Assembly (NCBI GenBank): GCA_965242805.1
Contig: CBDETD010000002.1
Span: 3,472,001 to 3,536,000, forward strand
Reading direction: 5' to 3'
Origin: JANQEU01 sp965242805
Lineage (GTDB): Bacteria > Bacteroidota > Bacteroidia > Cytophagales > Cyclobacteriaceae
DNA: 64,000 nucleotides
This document shows positions 25,049 to 34,815 of the stretch, in pieces. A program made the position numbers and the translations under genes. The notes beneath the pieces are model-generated. The model had not been told where the DNA came from and made no database searches. It worked only from the letters and a program-made list of their open reading frames with translations. Numbering within the stretch: position 1 is the stretch's first letter; each line of letters opens with the position of its first letter.

Positions 25049-26314
25049 TCACATACCAAGCTCCTCGTCAAATGGATTCAAAGTAAATCGGCCAATTTCG
25101 AGGCTAAGACCAATTTGCCAGGCAGTAATCGGATCATCGTATCGAATGTTTAGATAATCACGACCTCGATAGTAGTGGAACATCAAACCCATAGAAGGTA
25201 TGCTTCGAAAGTGAAAATCGGCATAAAAATGGATCCCAAATGGATACTTCTTGTCGTGAGGATAGTCCACCAGATCATCAGAATCCAGGATATATTGCAC
25301 TTCCGTTCTAAATCTCATCGATCTAAACAAATACCTTCCAATTTCGAATAACGCAAAATCCGTTTGAGGTATTCTGGATAACACCTGTCCGATAAAAACA
25401 ATCCGTTGTCTTCCGTATCGGTTTTCCTGTTCTTGCCTAAAAGACAAAAAGCCATCGTCATTGCCAATTTCCTTTTGATAACCAAGCGTAAGGCCGACAT
25501 GATTTCTACTCCTGTTATGCTGGTGCCAGCTGTAGGATACCCTCCAGAAGTTTGTGGAGAAATCACCACCCAGGTAGTTGTTTCTATTTACACCCGGAGA
25601 TACAAAAACACCGGTGTCCTGGCCATTGGAATAGTGATGGAGATAAAAGGACGCAAAGGTAAAATGATACCTTCCTTCCTGTATTCGATGCTCCTCGACT
25701 CTTTTGTTGTTGAAAGCACCAAACCTTTCTTTCACGACTCTGATGGTGTCTTCTTGTCTGATCTTTTCCTCGTCACTAATAAATCGTTCTTCTAGCTGAT
25801 AAAAGTTGAAATCCTCTCTTTCCCGTTCCTTTCTCTCCCTGACTTTTCTCACGACATTGACTGTCATGACCTTGTCAAAGCGAATGCCAAACCTGTTAGT
25901 GGGAGGCAGGATTGGTGAAGACGGACTTCTGGTCACTCGGGTATGAAAGGCATAGTCAAGGTACAGACGTGAATAGTGCCAGAGTCGATTGACATATTTG
26001 TCTTTCGGTAGATTTCTGACGGTCCTTTGCAGGACAGGGAACTTCAAAGGGAAATGCACTTCAATTACATAGCCATCACCACCTTCTTCATCGGTAAGTT
26101 TGTCTGTTCCCTCCAGTCGATCAAAGAAATTTAAAGGGGCAACATAGCTTATCCTCTTTTCGAGGTCCATCGAGTTATTCAAAAATTGATAAAGGTATAC
26201 CTCCCTGTTAAAGTTGACAGAACCTTGATCTATTAAGCGGTTGTTTTGATTTTGTCCGAATAGGAGTGAAGTGATCAGACAAAATAATACTGTAGAGGTG
26301 AATCGATTTTCCAT
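25049..26314 (-). CDS. Predicted outer-membrane beta-barrel protein of unknown function
   Basis: A 421-residue protein with a signal peptide (STVLFCLITSLLFGQ). The mature part alternates hydrophobic and polar residues, with many aromatic strand ends (RYHFTFASFYLHHYSNGQ, FWRVSYSWHQHNRSRNH, FGIHFYADFHFR). It finishes with a strand-like ITAWQIGLSLEIGRFTL. A charged segment near residues 155-200 (RKVRERKEREREDF) interrupts it and may be an extracellular or periplasmic loop. I do not recognise the family. It is divergent from the KAP NTPase gene across ~200 bases, but there is no sign that they act together. Confidence 0.65.
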   Translation of the reverse strand: MENRFTSTVLFCLITSLLFGQNQNNRLIDQGSVNFNREVYLYQFLNNSMDLEKRISYVAPLNFFDRLEGTDKLTDEEGGDGYVIEVHFPLKFPVLQRTVRNLPKDKYVNRLWHYSRLYLDYAFHTRVTRSPSSPILPPTNRFGIRFDKVMTVNVVRKVRERKEREREDFNFYQLEERFISDEEKIRQEDTIRVVKERFGAFNNKRVEEHRIQEGRYHFTFASFYLHHYSNGQDTGVFVSPGVNRNNYLGGDFSTNFWRVSYSWHQHNRSRNHVGLTLGYQKEIGNDDGFLSFRQEQENRYGRQRIVFIGQVLSRIPQTDFALFEIGRYLFRSMRFRTEVQYILDSDDLVDYPHDKKYPFGIHFYADFHFRSIPSMGLMFHYYRGRDYLNIRYDDPITAWQIGLSLEIGRFTLNPFDEELGM

Positions 26315-26520
26315 TACTAAGTTCTTTGTTCACTATCAATTTTTAAAATCACAACTAAAATTTCAATACCCATTTTTAGGTATTTTTCTCGGAAGGCATA
26401 ATTATGTTGAGATTAAATTGGATTCGAGAGTAATTGAAGACGCGTGGGCTGATGATGAGTTACTTTTTCAGATTAAATTATTATCTCATTAAGAAATCAT
26501 AATTCGCTCATTTTACAATC

Positions 26521-29514
26521 ATGGCAGAAAACCTGAGTAAATCCTCTGTAGGATCATCAGAAATTGAAACAAAAAAAGTACCTAAGGAAAAACAAGAAGC
26601 GCCTAAAGAAAAACAGGAGAATAGAAGGAACAGACCTCGTAGGAAGCGAAAAGAATCATCAGTAGTTTCCAGGGGAGACATTGAAAGGAGTTTTCTTCAA
26701 CTGCTGAACGCTAAGCGAAGTAGGGGATTCCTGACACTGATAAGGAATACGATCAATTTGGATCCTATCAAAAATTTTAGTTACAGCACCAGTCCTATAT
26801 TCCTTCATTACCAGGCTTCAGCTGATGGTGAGCTGGTCAATCCACTTATCTACAGCGTTCATAGTGACCTTATGGCACCAGGTAACAGTAACTTGGAAAT
26901 GATAGGACAGGTCGATCAATCGTCTCTTGAATTATGGAATTCCATAGCGGGAAAGTACACGCAAATAAGTAGGTCCATCCAAAATATAGAAGGGATTAAC
27001 GCCGAACAAATCATTCAGTTTTTCAATGATTTAGGAAAGTTGCTTGGCTTGAACAGATTGGTTGTTTTATGTGAGGTCAGGAATGCTCCGGATAACTTGA
27101 CTTTTGAGAGTATGGGATTAAAGAGTCCCATGGTATCTGAACTTGAGAAACGTTTACATCCTGCTATTGGGATAGTGTTTTCCGGGATACCGGAAAACTT
27201 TCAATTTACCTACAACTTCAAACAATTTCTTGATGTAACTCCGGGTGAGGATTGGGTGGTCGAAACCTTGGAAAAATTGACAGACCCCTTGTCCAATGAC
27301 GAGGCAAAGGGATCCGATACCCTTAAAGTTGAGTCGGAGGTATACGCCCTGGCGGATACAATTGCCCTGGCCGATATGCACCCACCCCTGGTGGTGGGGA
27401 TAATGGGTGGCTGGGGATCCGGAAAATCCTTCGCCTTGAAACTTATTGAGGATCGTTTGATAGCAATTCGATCTGAGGACATTTCATCTGAGGAAAAGAG
27501 GAAAGTATACCCCTACATAGGGCATCCATATATCATACAATTCAATGCCTGGACCTATGCCAAGTCAAGTCTTTGGTCCAGCTTGATGCAGGAAATACTC
27601 CTTCAGTTTAACCATCAACTCAAATTGGAATCTATTATCAAAGAAAGCAATGAAGGAAATGCTCTGAAGGGATTTGATAAATGGGATCTTCTTTACCGGT
27701 CTAATCCTGAAGAGTTAAAACTGATCGCTCAAAACGAGGACCTGGGAGAGGATATTATTGGTGCAATCAAGAACTCGAGTGAAAAAACGGATGTGCTTTG
27801 GCAAGCATTGAACGAGCTCAACAAGGATGATAAGGACGAATTGGAGAGTACCGAAAAGGAACTTTTGGAATCAAAGAAAGATCTTCAGCATGTGCTTGAT
27901 GATAATGACAGGACAGCAAGAAAAAAGTCCAACGAATCAATTCATCAGGCTGCATTGGATGCCGCATCTTTTTCAGGGATGCTGTTGAATTCCTACAAAG
28001 AGGCAGTTAAAAACAATAATGAGCATTTTGAAATTGATACAAGCAGGGTCTCCAAAAGCATCTCTTTCTGGAAGAAGCTCATTATGGGATTTAAACCAAT
28101 TTATTGGGTGATACCTGCCCTTGCCGCTATTGCTTATTTTTTGCTGCCTATTGATGACCTGATAGACCGGAATTCGATGACCAATGTTGGAGGTCCCAGC
28201 CTGATTCTAATAAGCTCCTTATTGACTTCATTTGTTAGAGCCACTCAATGGATAAGTGCCAGCACGTCGAAATTGAATGCATTAATTTCAGAAAGGAAAG
28301 CACTGAGGGAGGATCATATCGAGAATAATAAGGAAATAGGTTTGAAAAACAATGAGAGATATAAGCAGCTAACCGAACAAATCACAAAATGGGAGTCCAA
28401 TGTAGAGCATTTAAGAAACAGAATTGGGATCACTGCCCGGCATACCTCCCTGGTAGATTTCATAGAAAGACGCCTTGAACAGGGGGATTATGCAAAAAGG
28501 CTTGGGCTAATGCACCAGGTACATGATGATCTAAACAGTTTGAGTGTTGGTATCAATTCCCACTACGCAATGAAGAAAGGTGAGGAGGATTACCTGTTTG
28601 ACAGAGGAAGACCCCGGATAATTTTGGTCATCGATGACCTGGATCGATGTCCTCCGGACCGCGTTGTCGAAGTTTTGGAAGCCGCACAATTGTTGGTGAA
28701 AACGGACTTATTCGTGGTAGTGATCGCCATGGATATCAAGTATGTCACCAAAGCATTGGAAAAGAAATACGAAGGGGTACTATCCAGCAAGGGGGACCCA
28801 ACAGGATTGGATTACATTGAAAAGATCGTCCAGATCCCGTATCGGGTGCGTCCGATTTCAGAAGATGCCATGCCTGATTTCCTCGGGACGCAATTGAATT
28901 TAAAACCGGATGGGGCTGATTCGAACGATAATGAAGACAATAAAAAGAAAGGTGTAAAATATGCCGAAATATCAACACCACTACCTTCTGATCTCAATGA
29001 GAAACTGAGCCTGGAGTTGATGTATTTTGAGCAAGAGGACATTAATATATTAAACGAATGCGCTCTTGAGGCATCTCTTGGGCCGAGGTCTACCAAACGG
29101 CTTGCGAATGTTCTTAAGCTTCTGAAAATAATCTGGTACAGAGCTCAGATGGATGAACCGAATCCGGACTGCAAAAAGATCATTGTACTGATCTTGTGTT
29201 TATCCGCAAAATTCCCATTGATCATGCGGGAAGCATTGAATGATATGGAGAAACATTTGAAAAGTGAAAGCATAAAGGAATTCTGGACAAAAATGAAGTT
29301 AGCGGAAATACCGTTTGAGCATTTGAAATTCCTGGAAAGGGATTGGTCAATTATGAATACAATATTGACGAAGTTTGATACCAAGTGGTCATTATCAGAA
29401 ATGAAAAAGCCAATTGACCTGTACAATCTTCAATTGGTCAGGTCATTTTCGTTTGTAGGTGAACTTACCTCAGATCATTCGGTTTCTGCCAATGGTCATC
29501 ATGCCGGTAGTTGA
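26521..29514 (+). CDS. KAP-family P-loop NTPase, membrane-associated
   Basis: A 997-residue protein. Residues 1-50 are highly basic (NRRNRPRRKRKE). Walker A is GGWGSGKS at 296-303, followed by IQFNAWTYAKSSLWSSLMQE, a hallmark of KAP NTPases. A long coiled-coil and membrane insert at ~450-640 carries two hydrophobic segments (YWVIPALAAIAYFLLPI and GPSLILISSLLTSFV). Walker B is IILVIDDLDRCPPDRVVEVL near 700-720. KAP proteins act at the inner membrane, and bacterial ones occur in mobile or defence contexts. It is convergent with a five-gene envelope-linked operon, only ten bases from its end. The precise job is unknown. Confidence 0.9.
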   Translation: MAENLSKSSVGSSEIETKKVPKEKQEAPKEKQENRRNRPRRKRKESSVVSRGDIERSFLQLLNAKRSRGFLTLIRNTINLDPIKNFSYSTSPIFLHYQASADGELVNPLIYSVHSDLMAPGNSNLEMIGQVDQSSLELWNSIAGKYTQISRSIQNIEGINAEQIIQFFNDLGKLLGLNRLVVLCEVRNAPDNLTFESMGLKSPMVSELEKRLHPAIGIVFSGIPENFQFTYNFKQFLDVTPGEDWVVETLEKLTDPLSNDEAKGSDTLKVESEVYALADTIALADMHPPLVVGIMGGWGSGKSFALKLIEDRLIAIRSEDISSEEKRKVYPYIGHPYIIQFNAWTYAKSSLWSSLMQEILLQFNHQLKLESIIKESNEGNALKGFDKWDLLYRSNPEELKLIAQNEDLGEDIIGAIKNSSEKTDVLWQALNELNKDDKDELESTEKELLESKKDLQHVLDDNDRTARKKSNESIHQAALDAASFSGMLLNSYKEAVKNNNEHFEIDTSRVSKSISFWKKLIMGFKPIYWVIPALAAIAYFLLPIDDLIDRNSMTNVGGPSLILISSLLTSFVRATQWISASTSKLNALISERKALREDHIENNKEIGLKNNERYKQLTEQITKWESNVEHLRNRIGITARHTSLVDFIERRLEQGDYAKRLGLMHQVHDDLNSLSVGINSHYAMKKGEEDYLFDRGRPRIILVIDDLDRCPPDRVVEVLEAAQLLVKTDLFVVVIAMDIKYVTKALEKKYEGVLSSKGDPTGLDYIEKIVQIPYRVRPISEDAMPDFLGTQLNLKPDGADSNDNEDNKKKGVKYAEISTPLPSDLNEKLSLELMYFEQEDINILNECALEASLGPRSTKRLANVLKLLKIIWYRAQMDEPNPDCKKIIVLILCLSAKFPLIMREALNDMEKHLKSESIKEFWTKMKLAEIPFEHLKFLERDWSIMNTILTKFDTKWSLSEMKKPIDLYNLQLVRSFSFVGELTSDHSVSANGHHAGS

Positions 29515-29524
29515 TTGATTAAAT

Positions 29525-30334
29525 TTAGAGTTTTACAATTTCCACCCATACACGATACGTATTTGAGCCACGGTACCTTTTTAATTGCTCAATATTGGTG
29601 ACCTTAATTTTATCACCTTCTTTTAGGTGATCGACAACCTTTGCAGAAGTGGAATAGGTTTTCCTGAGGTTGATCGTCCTTGGTGAGGTGATGGTATCAC
29701 CCTTAAGAGTCTGGGGTTTGTCATAAATATTCTCAATGTCAAGAGAAGTTATATACCCTAATAGGTTCTTTTGAGGAACCCATCTATAGTTGTAATTTCC
29801 AAGATAAAGCCACCATTTTTCCAATCCTTCTATGCCAGGAGCGGCAACTGAATCGGGTTCGGCATCGAACGTAGCTTCCGATATCAATTCCGCGTACATT
29901 TGTTGCGTAAGTTCTCCTTTTTGGTAAAGGCTGTCCAATGCCAGGTTATAGGCATACTCAGCGGCCATTCTCAGTTCTTTTTCACTTGCATCACTCTCCA
30001 CAATCGCAATTTTGAAAATATCCTGGGCTCTCAGTAGATAATCATCCATGAGTTGTTCAATGGCATATTTTTTCGATTCCGGATTGGAATCCTTACTTAG
30101 CGCAATTTGAGCAAGGAAATTATAGCGATCTTCATCGAGGCGTGTCCTATTATCTTGTAAATAACTAAAGTAGAATAGCAGTATTGGTACTAAAAGCGGC
30201 AGAACCACAGAAAGAAAGGTCAGGTACCTCTCCCATCCGGTAGTTTGCTGAAGGCTTTTTACTTCAAGTATCGATTTGATCTTTGAGATCTCTTCTTCCG
30301 ATTTTGACTTGAGTTTCCTTTCCAGATTGCCCAC
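29525..30334 (-). CDS. Membrane-anchored SH3b-domain protein
   Basis: 269 residues starting at GTG, seven bases after the upstream DUF4230 stop. A short charged coiled coil (RKLKSKSEEEISKIKSIL) precedes one hydrophobic segment near residues 38-60 (FLSVVLPLLVPILLFYFSYL). A helical middle follows, then a C-terminal SH3b-like beta domain at ~200-269 (INLRKTYSTSAKVVDHLKEG, then KVTNIEQLK). SH3b domains often bind peptidoglycan peptides. It is the last gene of the muramidase/DUF4230 operon. No named family is recognised beyond the SH3b-like part. Confidence 0.7.
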   Translation of the reverse strand: MGNLERKLKSKSEEEISKIKSILEVKSLQQTTGWERYLTFLSVVLPLLVPILLFYFSYLQDNRTRLDEDRYNFLAQIALSKDSNPESKKYAIEQLMDDYLLRAQDIFKIAIVESDASEKELRMAAEYAYNLALDSLYQKGELTQQMYAELISEATFDAEPDSVAAPGIEGLEKWWLYLGNYNYRWVPQKNLLGYITSLDIENIYDKPQTLKGDTITSPRTINLRKTYSTSAKVVDHLKEGDKIKVTNIEQLKRYRGSNTYRVWVEIVKL

Positions 30335-30341
30335 TAATTGA

Positions 30342-32483
30342 TCAGTTGGTTAGGTTCCGTACATTTTCAGCCAGGCCAGTCAATCCATCCCTTGCTTTGT
30401 CCACTGCTCCGGAAACAGCTCCATCACTCTTAACAAACCGATCAACGGCTCTCCGGGCACGTAGGATTGGGCCAATGTTATTATGCTCAGCACTTCTTTC
30501 GGTAATGTATCTCCCCAAAACCTCAATCTCATCTCGATTGGAAGCTAAATTCTCACTATTCCGAAGAGAATCACTGGAAGAATCATATATAAACAACCGG
30601 CTGGCCAGTTCATCCTTCAACCTTGCACTGTCCAGTTTTTTGGTTTCTTCATTTACAAATAGCTCGGTCGTGATCAACTGACCTGTAATGTCCCGTATGG
30701 AGTCATTGAGAGGATATCGAAGGTAATCAGGAGCCGGAAGCGAATCCAACCTGAAGAAGCGCACATTATTGCCCGTGATGTCATATTGAAGATTTTTTTC
30801 TTTCTCAGCAATCACTGTATTGATACCTATTATTTGAGTATCACGCATCCGCAGATTATTTGACAAAGTGATGTCAAGACTTTCCTCCCTCGAAATTTGA
30901 TAAAATCCTTTATTTAAACCGGTTTCAGATAGCTCATCGACAAACTTATTGAAGTCCTGCAGGTAGTTTAAACTGTCATTGTACCAGTACCAATAATTGG
31001 TTGGAGGCTTCCTGTAAGTTAAATTACCTGCTGAGGTGTCAACGGGATTATGCCTTATATTTTGACCTATGGAGTCCAGTTCTTCCTTTGTAACTATCGA
31101 ATCCCTCAGCAATAAGGGAATATGACGATTGTACATGTTGAAGGCGAATCTCTCCTCCTGATCATTGTAGCTATGAACAATATCTTTCCCAGTTAATTCC
31201 GTTAGGAAAGACCGTAGCAATTTTTCTTTCCGAGCACGAATTGCATCGTTCTTTTCCTTCTCAATTGATTTGACACTTCGATTGAATATGGAATCAATTA
31301 CAACGATCTCATTAAAAGTGATGATCGAATCTTTCAAGATCTCTTCGGAATGATAGGTCAACACGTCCTGACGGAAAATAACCTGCTCTATTTCATCTCC
31401 GGTAAGTAAACTGAAGAACTCTTTAAGGGCTTCCTCACCGTTCATTTGAGCCTGTTCAAGGATACCCGCTTTCTGGGCATTGTATACCAATTTATTGATG
31501 CAGTGGATCTTGATCTCCTTCATTTTCTCGAAGGTGGCGTTCCTTTCCGCGATGATCTGGAAACCAGGGACTCTTCTTTCAGGGATAAACCAGGGATTGA
31601 TATCCTGGTTGAGGATCTCGGCATTGAATCCGAAGAAGTAGATTATTTTGTTATTCTCATCATAGACGAAATTCTCTTCATTGAGTTCATTGAATTTGAA
31701 ACCTGCCTTGACGCTACCCCGACCAATGATCGCCAGATCCATTTTCCGCTCTTTTCTGGGCTTGGCGAGTCCTATATATTCATAAAAGAAATCCGTATAT
31801 CGGGTATGGGTTTGGAAACCGGATTCTACGTAACCCGTGTATGCAACATCTCCGCTTACAGACTTGGTAACCCGATTATATTCATTTGTGAGCACTTCTT
31901 TTAGAACTCCATTAATGTAATTGCCTTTGTTTCTTGCTTCCTTCTTTACAAATCTTTTGACTTTGATCTTTGAACTATGTTCTTTTTCACCAATGAATAG
32001 AATAAGGGAATACCTAACGTCTTCATTCGGTTGAATTTTTGGAATTGAATCCATCAAATCTTCAATCGTTTCTTTTTTCCTTTTTGATAACTTGTCGTTG
32101 ATCCTCTTTCGCTTCCTTCGTTCACTCCTGGTGTTCTGTATTTTTTGATCATCTTCTATAGATTCCAATGTTGCCAAATACTCTTTTTCAAGGAAACTTT
32201 TGATCTGTACATAAAATGTTTCGCCCAGGATCTCAATCGAATCGATATCCAGGATCTCCAGTTCTGCTTCTTCATTCGAAGCGATCACCTCTCCATAGTA
32301 TTCTGCGGTTACCAGTTCGCCTATTTCCTTGATCTCACTAACCATGTTGGCAGTATTTTGCAGTTTGATACCTCCACCAAACAATCCGAATGGGTTCCAC
32401 AAAAAGATCAGTAAGACAATGGCCAGGACAATGATTATGTCGATGATAAGTCTCCAGTTCTTTATGATCGACGTGAAGATCAT
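30342..32483 (-). CDS. Large DUF4230-type membrane protein
   Basis: A 713-residue protein with one N-terminal hydrophobic segment at ~10-32 (LIIDIIIVLAIVLLIFLWNP), followed by a region like DUF4230 (ISEIKEIGELVTAEYYGEVI is the approximate pattern at 46-66, and MDLAIIGRGSVKAGFKFNEL further on). Coiled-coil and basic stretches (RSERRKRKRINDKLSKRKKE) and a long C-terminal part of mixed helices make it much larger than ordinary DUF4230 proteins (~200 residues). Its ATG overlaps the stop of the smaller DUF4230 gene. DUF4230 has no established function. It is probably exposed on the outer face of the inner membrane. Confidence 0.7.
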   Translation of the reverse strand: MIFTSIIKNWRLIIDIIIVLAIVLLIFLWNPFGLFGGGIKLQNTANMVSEIKEIGELVTAEYYGEVIASNEEAELEILDIDSIEILGETFYVQIKSFLEKEYLATLESIEDDQKIQNTRSERRKRKRINDKLSKRKKETIEDLMDSIPKIQPNEDVRYSLILFIGEKEHSSKIKVKRFVKKEARNKGNYINGVLKEVLTNEYNRVTKSVSGDVAYTGYVESGFQTHTRYTDFFYEYIGLAKPRKERKMDLAIIGRGSVKAGFKFNELNEENFVYDENNKIIYFFGFNAEILNQDINPWFIPERRVPGFQIIAERNATFEKMKEIKIHCINKLVYNAQKAGILEQAQMNGEEALKEFFSLLTGDEIEQVIFRQDVLTYHSEEILKDSIITFNEIVVIDSIFNRSVKSIEKEKNDAIRARKEKLLRSFLTELTGKDIVHSYNDQEERFAFNMYNRHIPLLLRDSIVTKEELDSIGQNIRHNPVDTSAGNLTYRKPPTNYWYWYNDSLNYLQDFNKFVDELSETGLNKGFYQISREESLDITLSNNLRMRDTQIIGINTVIAEKEKNLQYDITGNNVRFFRLDSLPAPDYLRYPLNDSIRDITGQLITTELFVNEETKKLDSARLKDELASRLFIYDSSSDSLRNSENLASNRDEIEVLGRYITERSAEHNNIGPILRARRAVDRFVKSDGAVSGAVDKARDGLTGLAENVRNLTN

Positions 32484-33079
32484 GATCCACCCTCCTCTTC
32501 TTCAAAAGGGACCGTATCAATGATCAATTCATCACTCTCAAACTCAATATAGATCTCATCATAGTCGAGGGATTTCAGAAGTACGGTCAACATCGACCTT
32601 GTTTTCTCCTGGGTTGTCTCGACGATACCCATATATTCCAGGTTGTTCCGGATATCAAGCTCTGCTCTTCGGAAAAACTCTTCCTGGTCGAAAACATTGA
32701 TGGTATTGAGGAATTTATCCTTGGATATCTGCGTGTCCATCACAAAATCCTGGGGAGGATAGGAAAAATTGATAATCTCAATGGGTGGGAGGGTCAATGA
32801 AATACTTTTACCTTCGATCTCAATGTCTTCCCGGGACAGCTTTTTGAGATCTACCCCAGCTTTTACCCTTGCCTTGGAATAGGCAATGAATCGGGCCTCA
32901 TTTAAACGAATGAACCATCCCAGTTTTTTGGTTTTGGTACCGTGGACGATCTTGTCGATGGTGAATTCGGTTGTGGCAAGCTTTGAGGCTTTGTGGATCT
33001 TACCGACCACCAGTCCCCTTTTGTCACGCTGACAGGCCGTGAAGATCAGAAGTAATATGATCAGCGAACTGAGCCTCAT
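32480..33079 (-). CDS. DUF4230 lipoprotein
   Basis: A 199-residue protein with a lipoprotein signal (LSSLIILLLIFTACQ). The body fits DUF4230: VVGKIHKASKLATTEFTIDK, FIAYSKARVKAGVDLKKLSR, then the LTLPPIEIINFSYPPQDF segment in which a beta-hairpin is followed by the conserved LP and acidic positions. It overlaps its neighbours by four bases on both sides (ATGA), so it is translationally coupled to the muramidase and to the large DUF4230 protein. It probably works with its larger paralogue at the membrane surface. Confidence 0.78.
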   Translation of the reverse strand: MRLSSLIILLLIFTACQRDKRGLVVGKIHKASKLATTEFTIDKIVHGTKTKKLGWFIRLNEARFIAYSKARVKAGVDLKKLSREDIEIEGKSISLTLPPIEIINFSYPPQDFVMDTQISKDKFLNTINVFDQEEFFRRAELDIRNNLEYMGIVETTQEKTRSMLTVLLKSLDYDEIYIEFESDELIIDTVPFEEEEGGS

Positions 33080-34803
33080 CCGTTCTTAAATCGCTCGTAA
33101 GCTTTCCGCATTTTCTCGTGATAGCCGTGTTTCTTGTAACCGCTACCATTATAACCATATGCGAATGCATCCCAATTGTAGTTCGGTGCATTACTCTTAT
33201 TTAAAAGGCTCAAGAGGGCTACAGAACTCGTACCTACTTTGACTTTTTTGTTTTTAATGAATTCAAGAAAATCCAATAGATGATATACCTCGGATCTGCC
33301 CTGCTTTTCAATAAAATCATCGGGATTGGTTTCGAAGACATCATAATGGTCATCCTTTCCGGCACTTACCCGAGCTTTACATACTCCATTCGTACCATTG
33401 AAATTCTCTCCCAAGATCTGGAACAGACCCCATGACGCAGAGAATACTGCAGCAGTCTTGTTTATATTGTAGGCCTTTTGAAATCGCTTATACTCCCCTG
33501 CACCACCGATGTAATGTTCTCTGGTCCAGGAAGGATAAAGTATATCCTCATTCCCGGAGACGTATTCTCGTGGATCGATGTTGGCATGATCATTTAGCCA
33601 TTTCCAGAATTTATGCCCCTCAAACAGGATCTTTGGTCGGCCATCCTTAAGGAACCCTCGTCCAGCTGATTCCACGGCGATAATACTTCGCAATACTGCA
33701 CCTTCGGTCCCGACTTTGTCAGCAATGTTGGCAACGGTATCCTCATCCAGGTATTTTTTATCTTCCTCATCCCTTATATGAATGAACTCCCTGTCCAGAT
33801 TTGACTTGTCTACGATTTCCGTCGATTCCGCATCAATCAAAATGTCCTTCATGGCTGAAGGAGATACCTCACGAGTGGCTATCACATCGTCACCTTCCAG
33901 GTCATGCTCAGTTCTGAATTCGGCATCATCTTCACCTATTTCATCATCCGGTTGATCACTGGATCTTTGTTGTGCTTGTTGCCTCAGTCTGTCACCCTGC
34001 TGCGCACCAGGCCATCTTTTCTGAAGGTATTTCAATGATCTGTCGCCAAAATAGAATGCGATCATCATGAGGAAGGCTGTTTTGTAGAATTCGAAGTGAT
34101 CCCAATAGAAACTGTCTTGTTCGATACTCCCGCTCATTCCCATACTTACAATTAGCATGGCAATAGCTCCAAAGAGCAAAGTGAAAGCAATCATCCCCCG
34201 TACAGTTCCCGGAGGCAGGCCAAAAGTCTGGCTCCGGTATGGATTATGTTTGGGGGCCTTCAACCTTTCCTTATCGACAATTGCTCCCCGATCATATTCC
34301 TCCCTTGCATCCAAAATGTTGTCCCAATCCTTGTCCGTCAATCCGAAGTTGATATTGAAGTGATAAACAGCCCAAAGGAAATATCTCAAGAATATTACCG
34401 ACCATATCACTATCACCACAAGTCCCATGGCCTCATAAGCGTGGTTGCGACCATCGTTGGTGAAGAGAAGCAGGAAGGCACCTGTCAGGCCAACTGCCAA
34501 AAGAATGAGCGACAGAATGTTGACACTTCCAAAGAACATTCGCCGGTAGGGATTTTTTCTTTTCTCCTCATCCAGTCCTTCCTTCTCAAAGTAACGGTAC
34601 CAGAAACGAAGTGCAAAGGCCCATATGACCATTGCAAATACCAGGGCTACTACCGTCCCGTTCCACCAGATGGGGAAGTCACAAACGAAACCCCATGGGA
34701 TCATGATCAAAGTCAGTAATATGAGGACGATGATCCACCACCTTGACCAGAATTTGAGGAAGGGTTGGTCGCCTTTATTGAACAGGTTTTTGCGAAGTGT
34801 CAT
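33076..34803 (-). CDS. Polytopic membrane protein with C-terminal N-acetylmuramidase domain
   Basis: A 575-residue protein. Six hydrophobic segments lie near residues 23-42, 48-66, 92-112, 124-145, 208-228 and 243-258. An acidic, Gln-rich linker follows (QQAQQRSSDQPDDEIGEDDA). Residues ~350-575 form a muramidase domain of the phage-type N-acetylmuramidase family: LRSIIAVESAGRGFLKDGRP with the likely catalytic Glu, ILFEGHKFWKWL, SASWGLFQILGENF and WDAFAYGYNGSGYKKHGYHE. Such domains cleave peptidoglycan glycan strands. An even number of membrane passes raises the question of which side the enzyme faces. It is the second gene of the operon. Confidence 0.85.
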   Translation of the reverse strand: MTLRKNLFNKGDQPFLKFWSRWWIIVLILLTLIMIPWGFVCDFPIWWNGTVVALVFAMVIWAFALRFWYRYFEKEGLDEEKRKNPYRRMFFGSVNILSLILLAVGLTGAFLLLFTNDGRNHAYEAMGLVVIVIWSVIFLRYFLWAVYHFNINFGLTDKDWDNILDAREEYDRGAIVDKERLKAPKHNPYRSQTFGLPPGTVRGMIAFTLLFGAIAMLIVSMGMSGSIEQDSFYWDHFEFYKTAFLMMIAFYFGDRSLKYLQKRWPGAQQGDRLRQQAQQRSSDQPDDEIGEDDAEFRTEHDLEGDDVIATREVSPSAMKDILIDAESTEIVDKSNLDREFIHIRDEEDKKYLDEDTVANIADKVGTEGAVLRSIIAVESAGRGFLKDGRPKILFEGHKFWKWLNDHANIDPREYVSGNEDILYPSWTREHYIGGAGEYKRFQKAYNINKTAAVFSASWGLFQILGENFNGTNGVCKARVSAGKDDHYDVFETNPDDFIEKQGRSEVYHLLDFLEFIKNKKVKVGTSSVALLSLLNKSNAPNYNWDAFAYGYNGSGYKKHGYHEKMRKAYERFKNG

Positions 34804-34815
34804 ATTCTATTTCCT

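Noticed and set aside
26315..26520. Short open frame in the gap between the barrel-like gene and the KAP gene
   Set aside because: It overlaps the start of the barrel-like gene, has no homology pattern and no plausible start; the gap otherwise shows nothing.
26521..29514. KAP NTPase as a restriction or SMC-type ATPase
   Set aside because: The FNAWTYAKSSLWSSL segment after Walker A, the membrane insert and the DDLDRCPPDR Walker B are KAP hallmarks; SMC and restriction features are absent.
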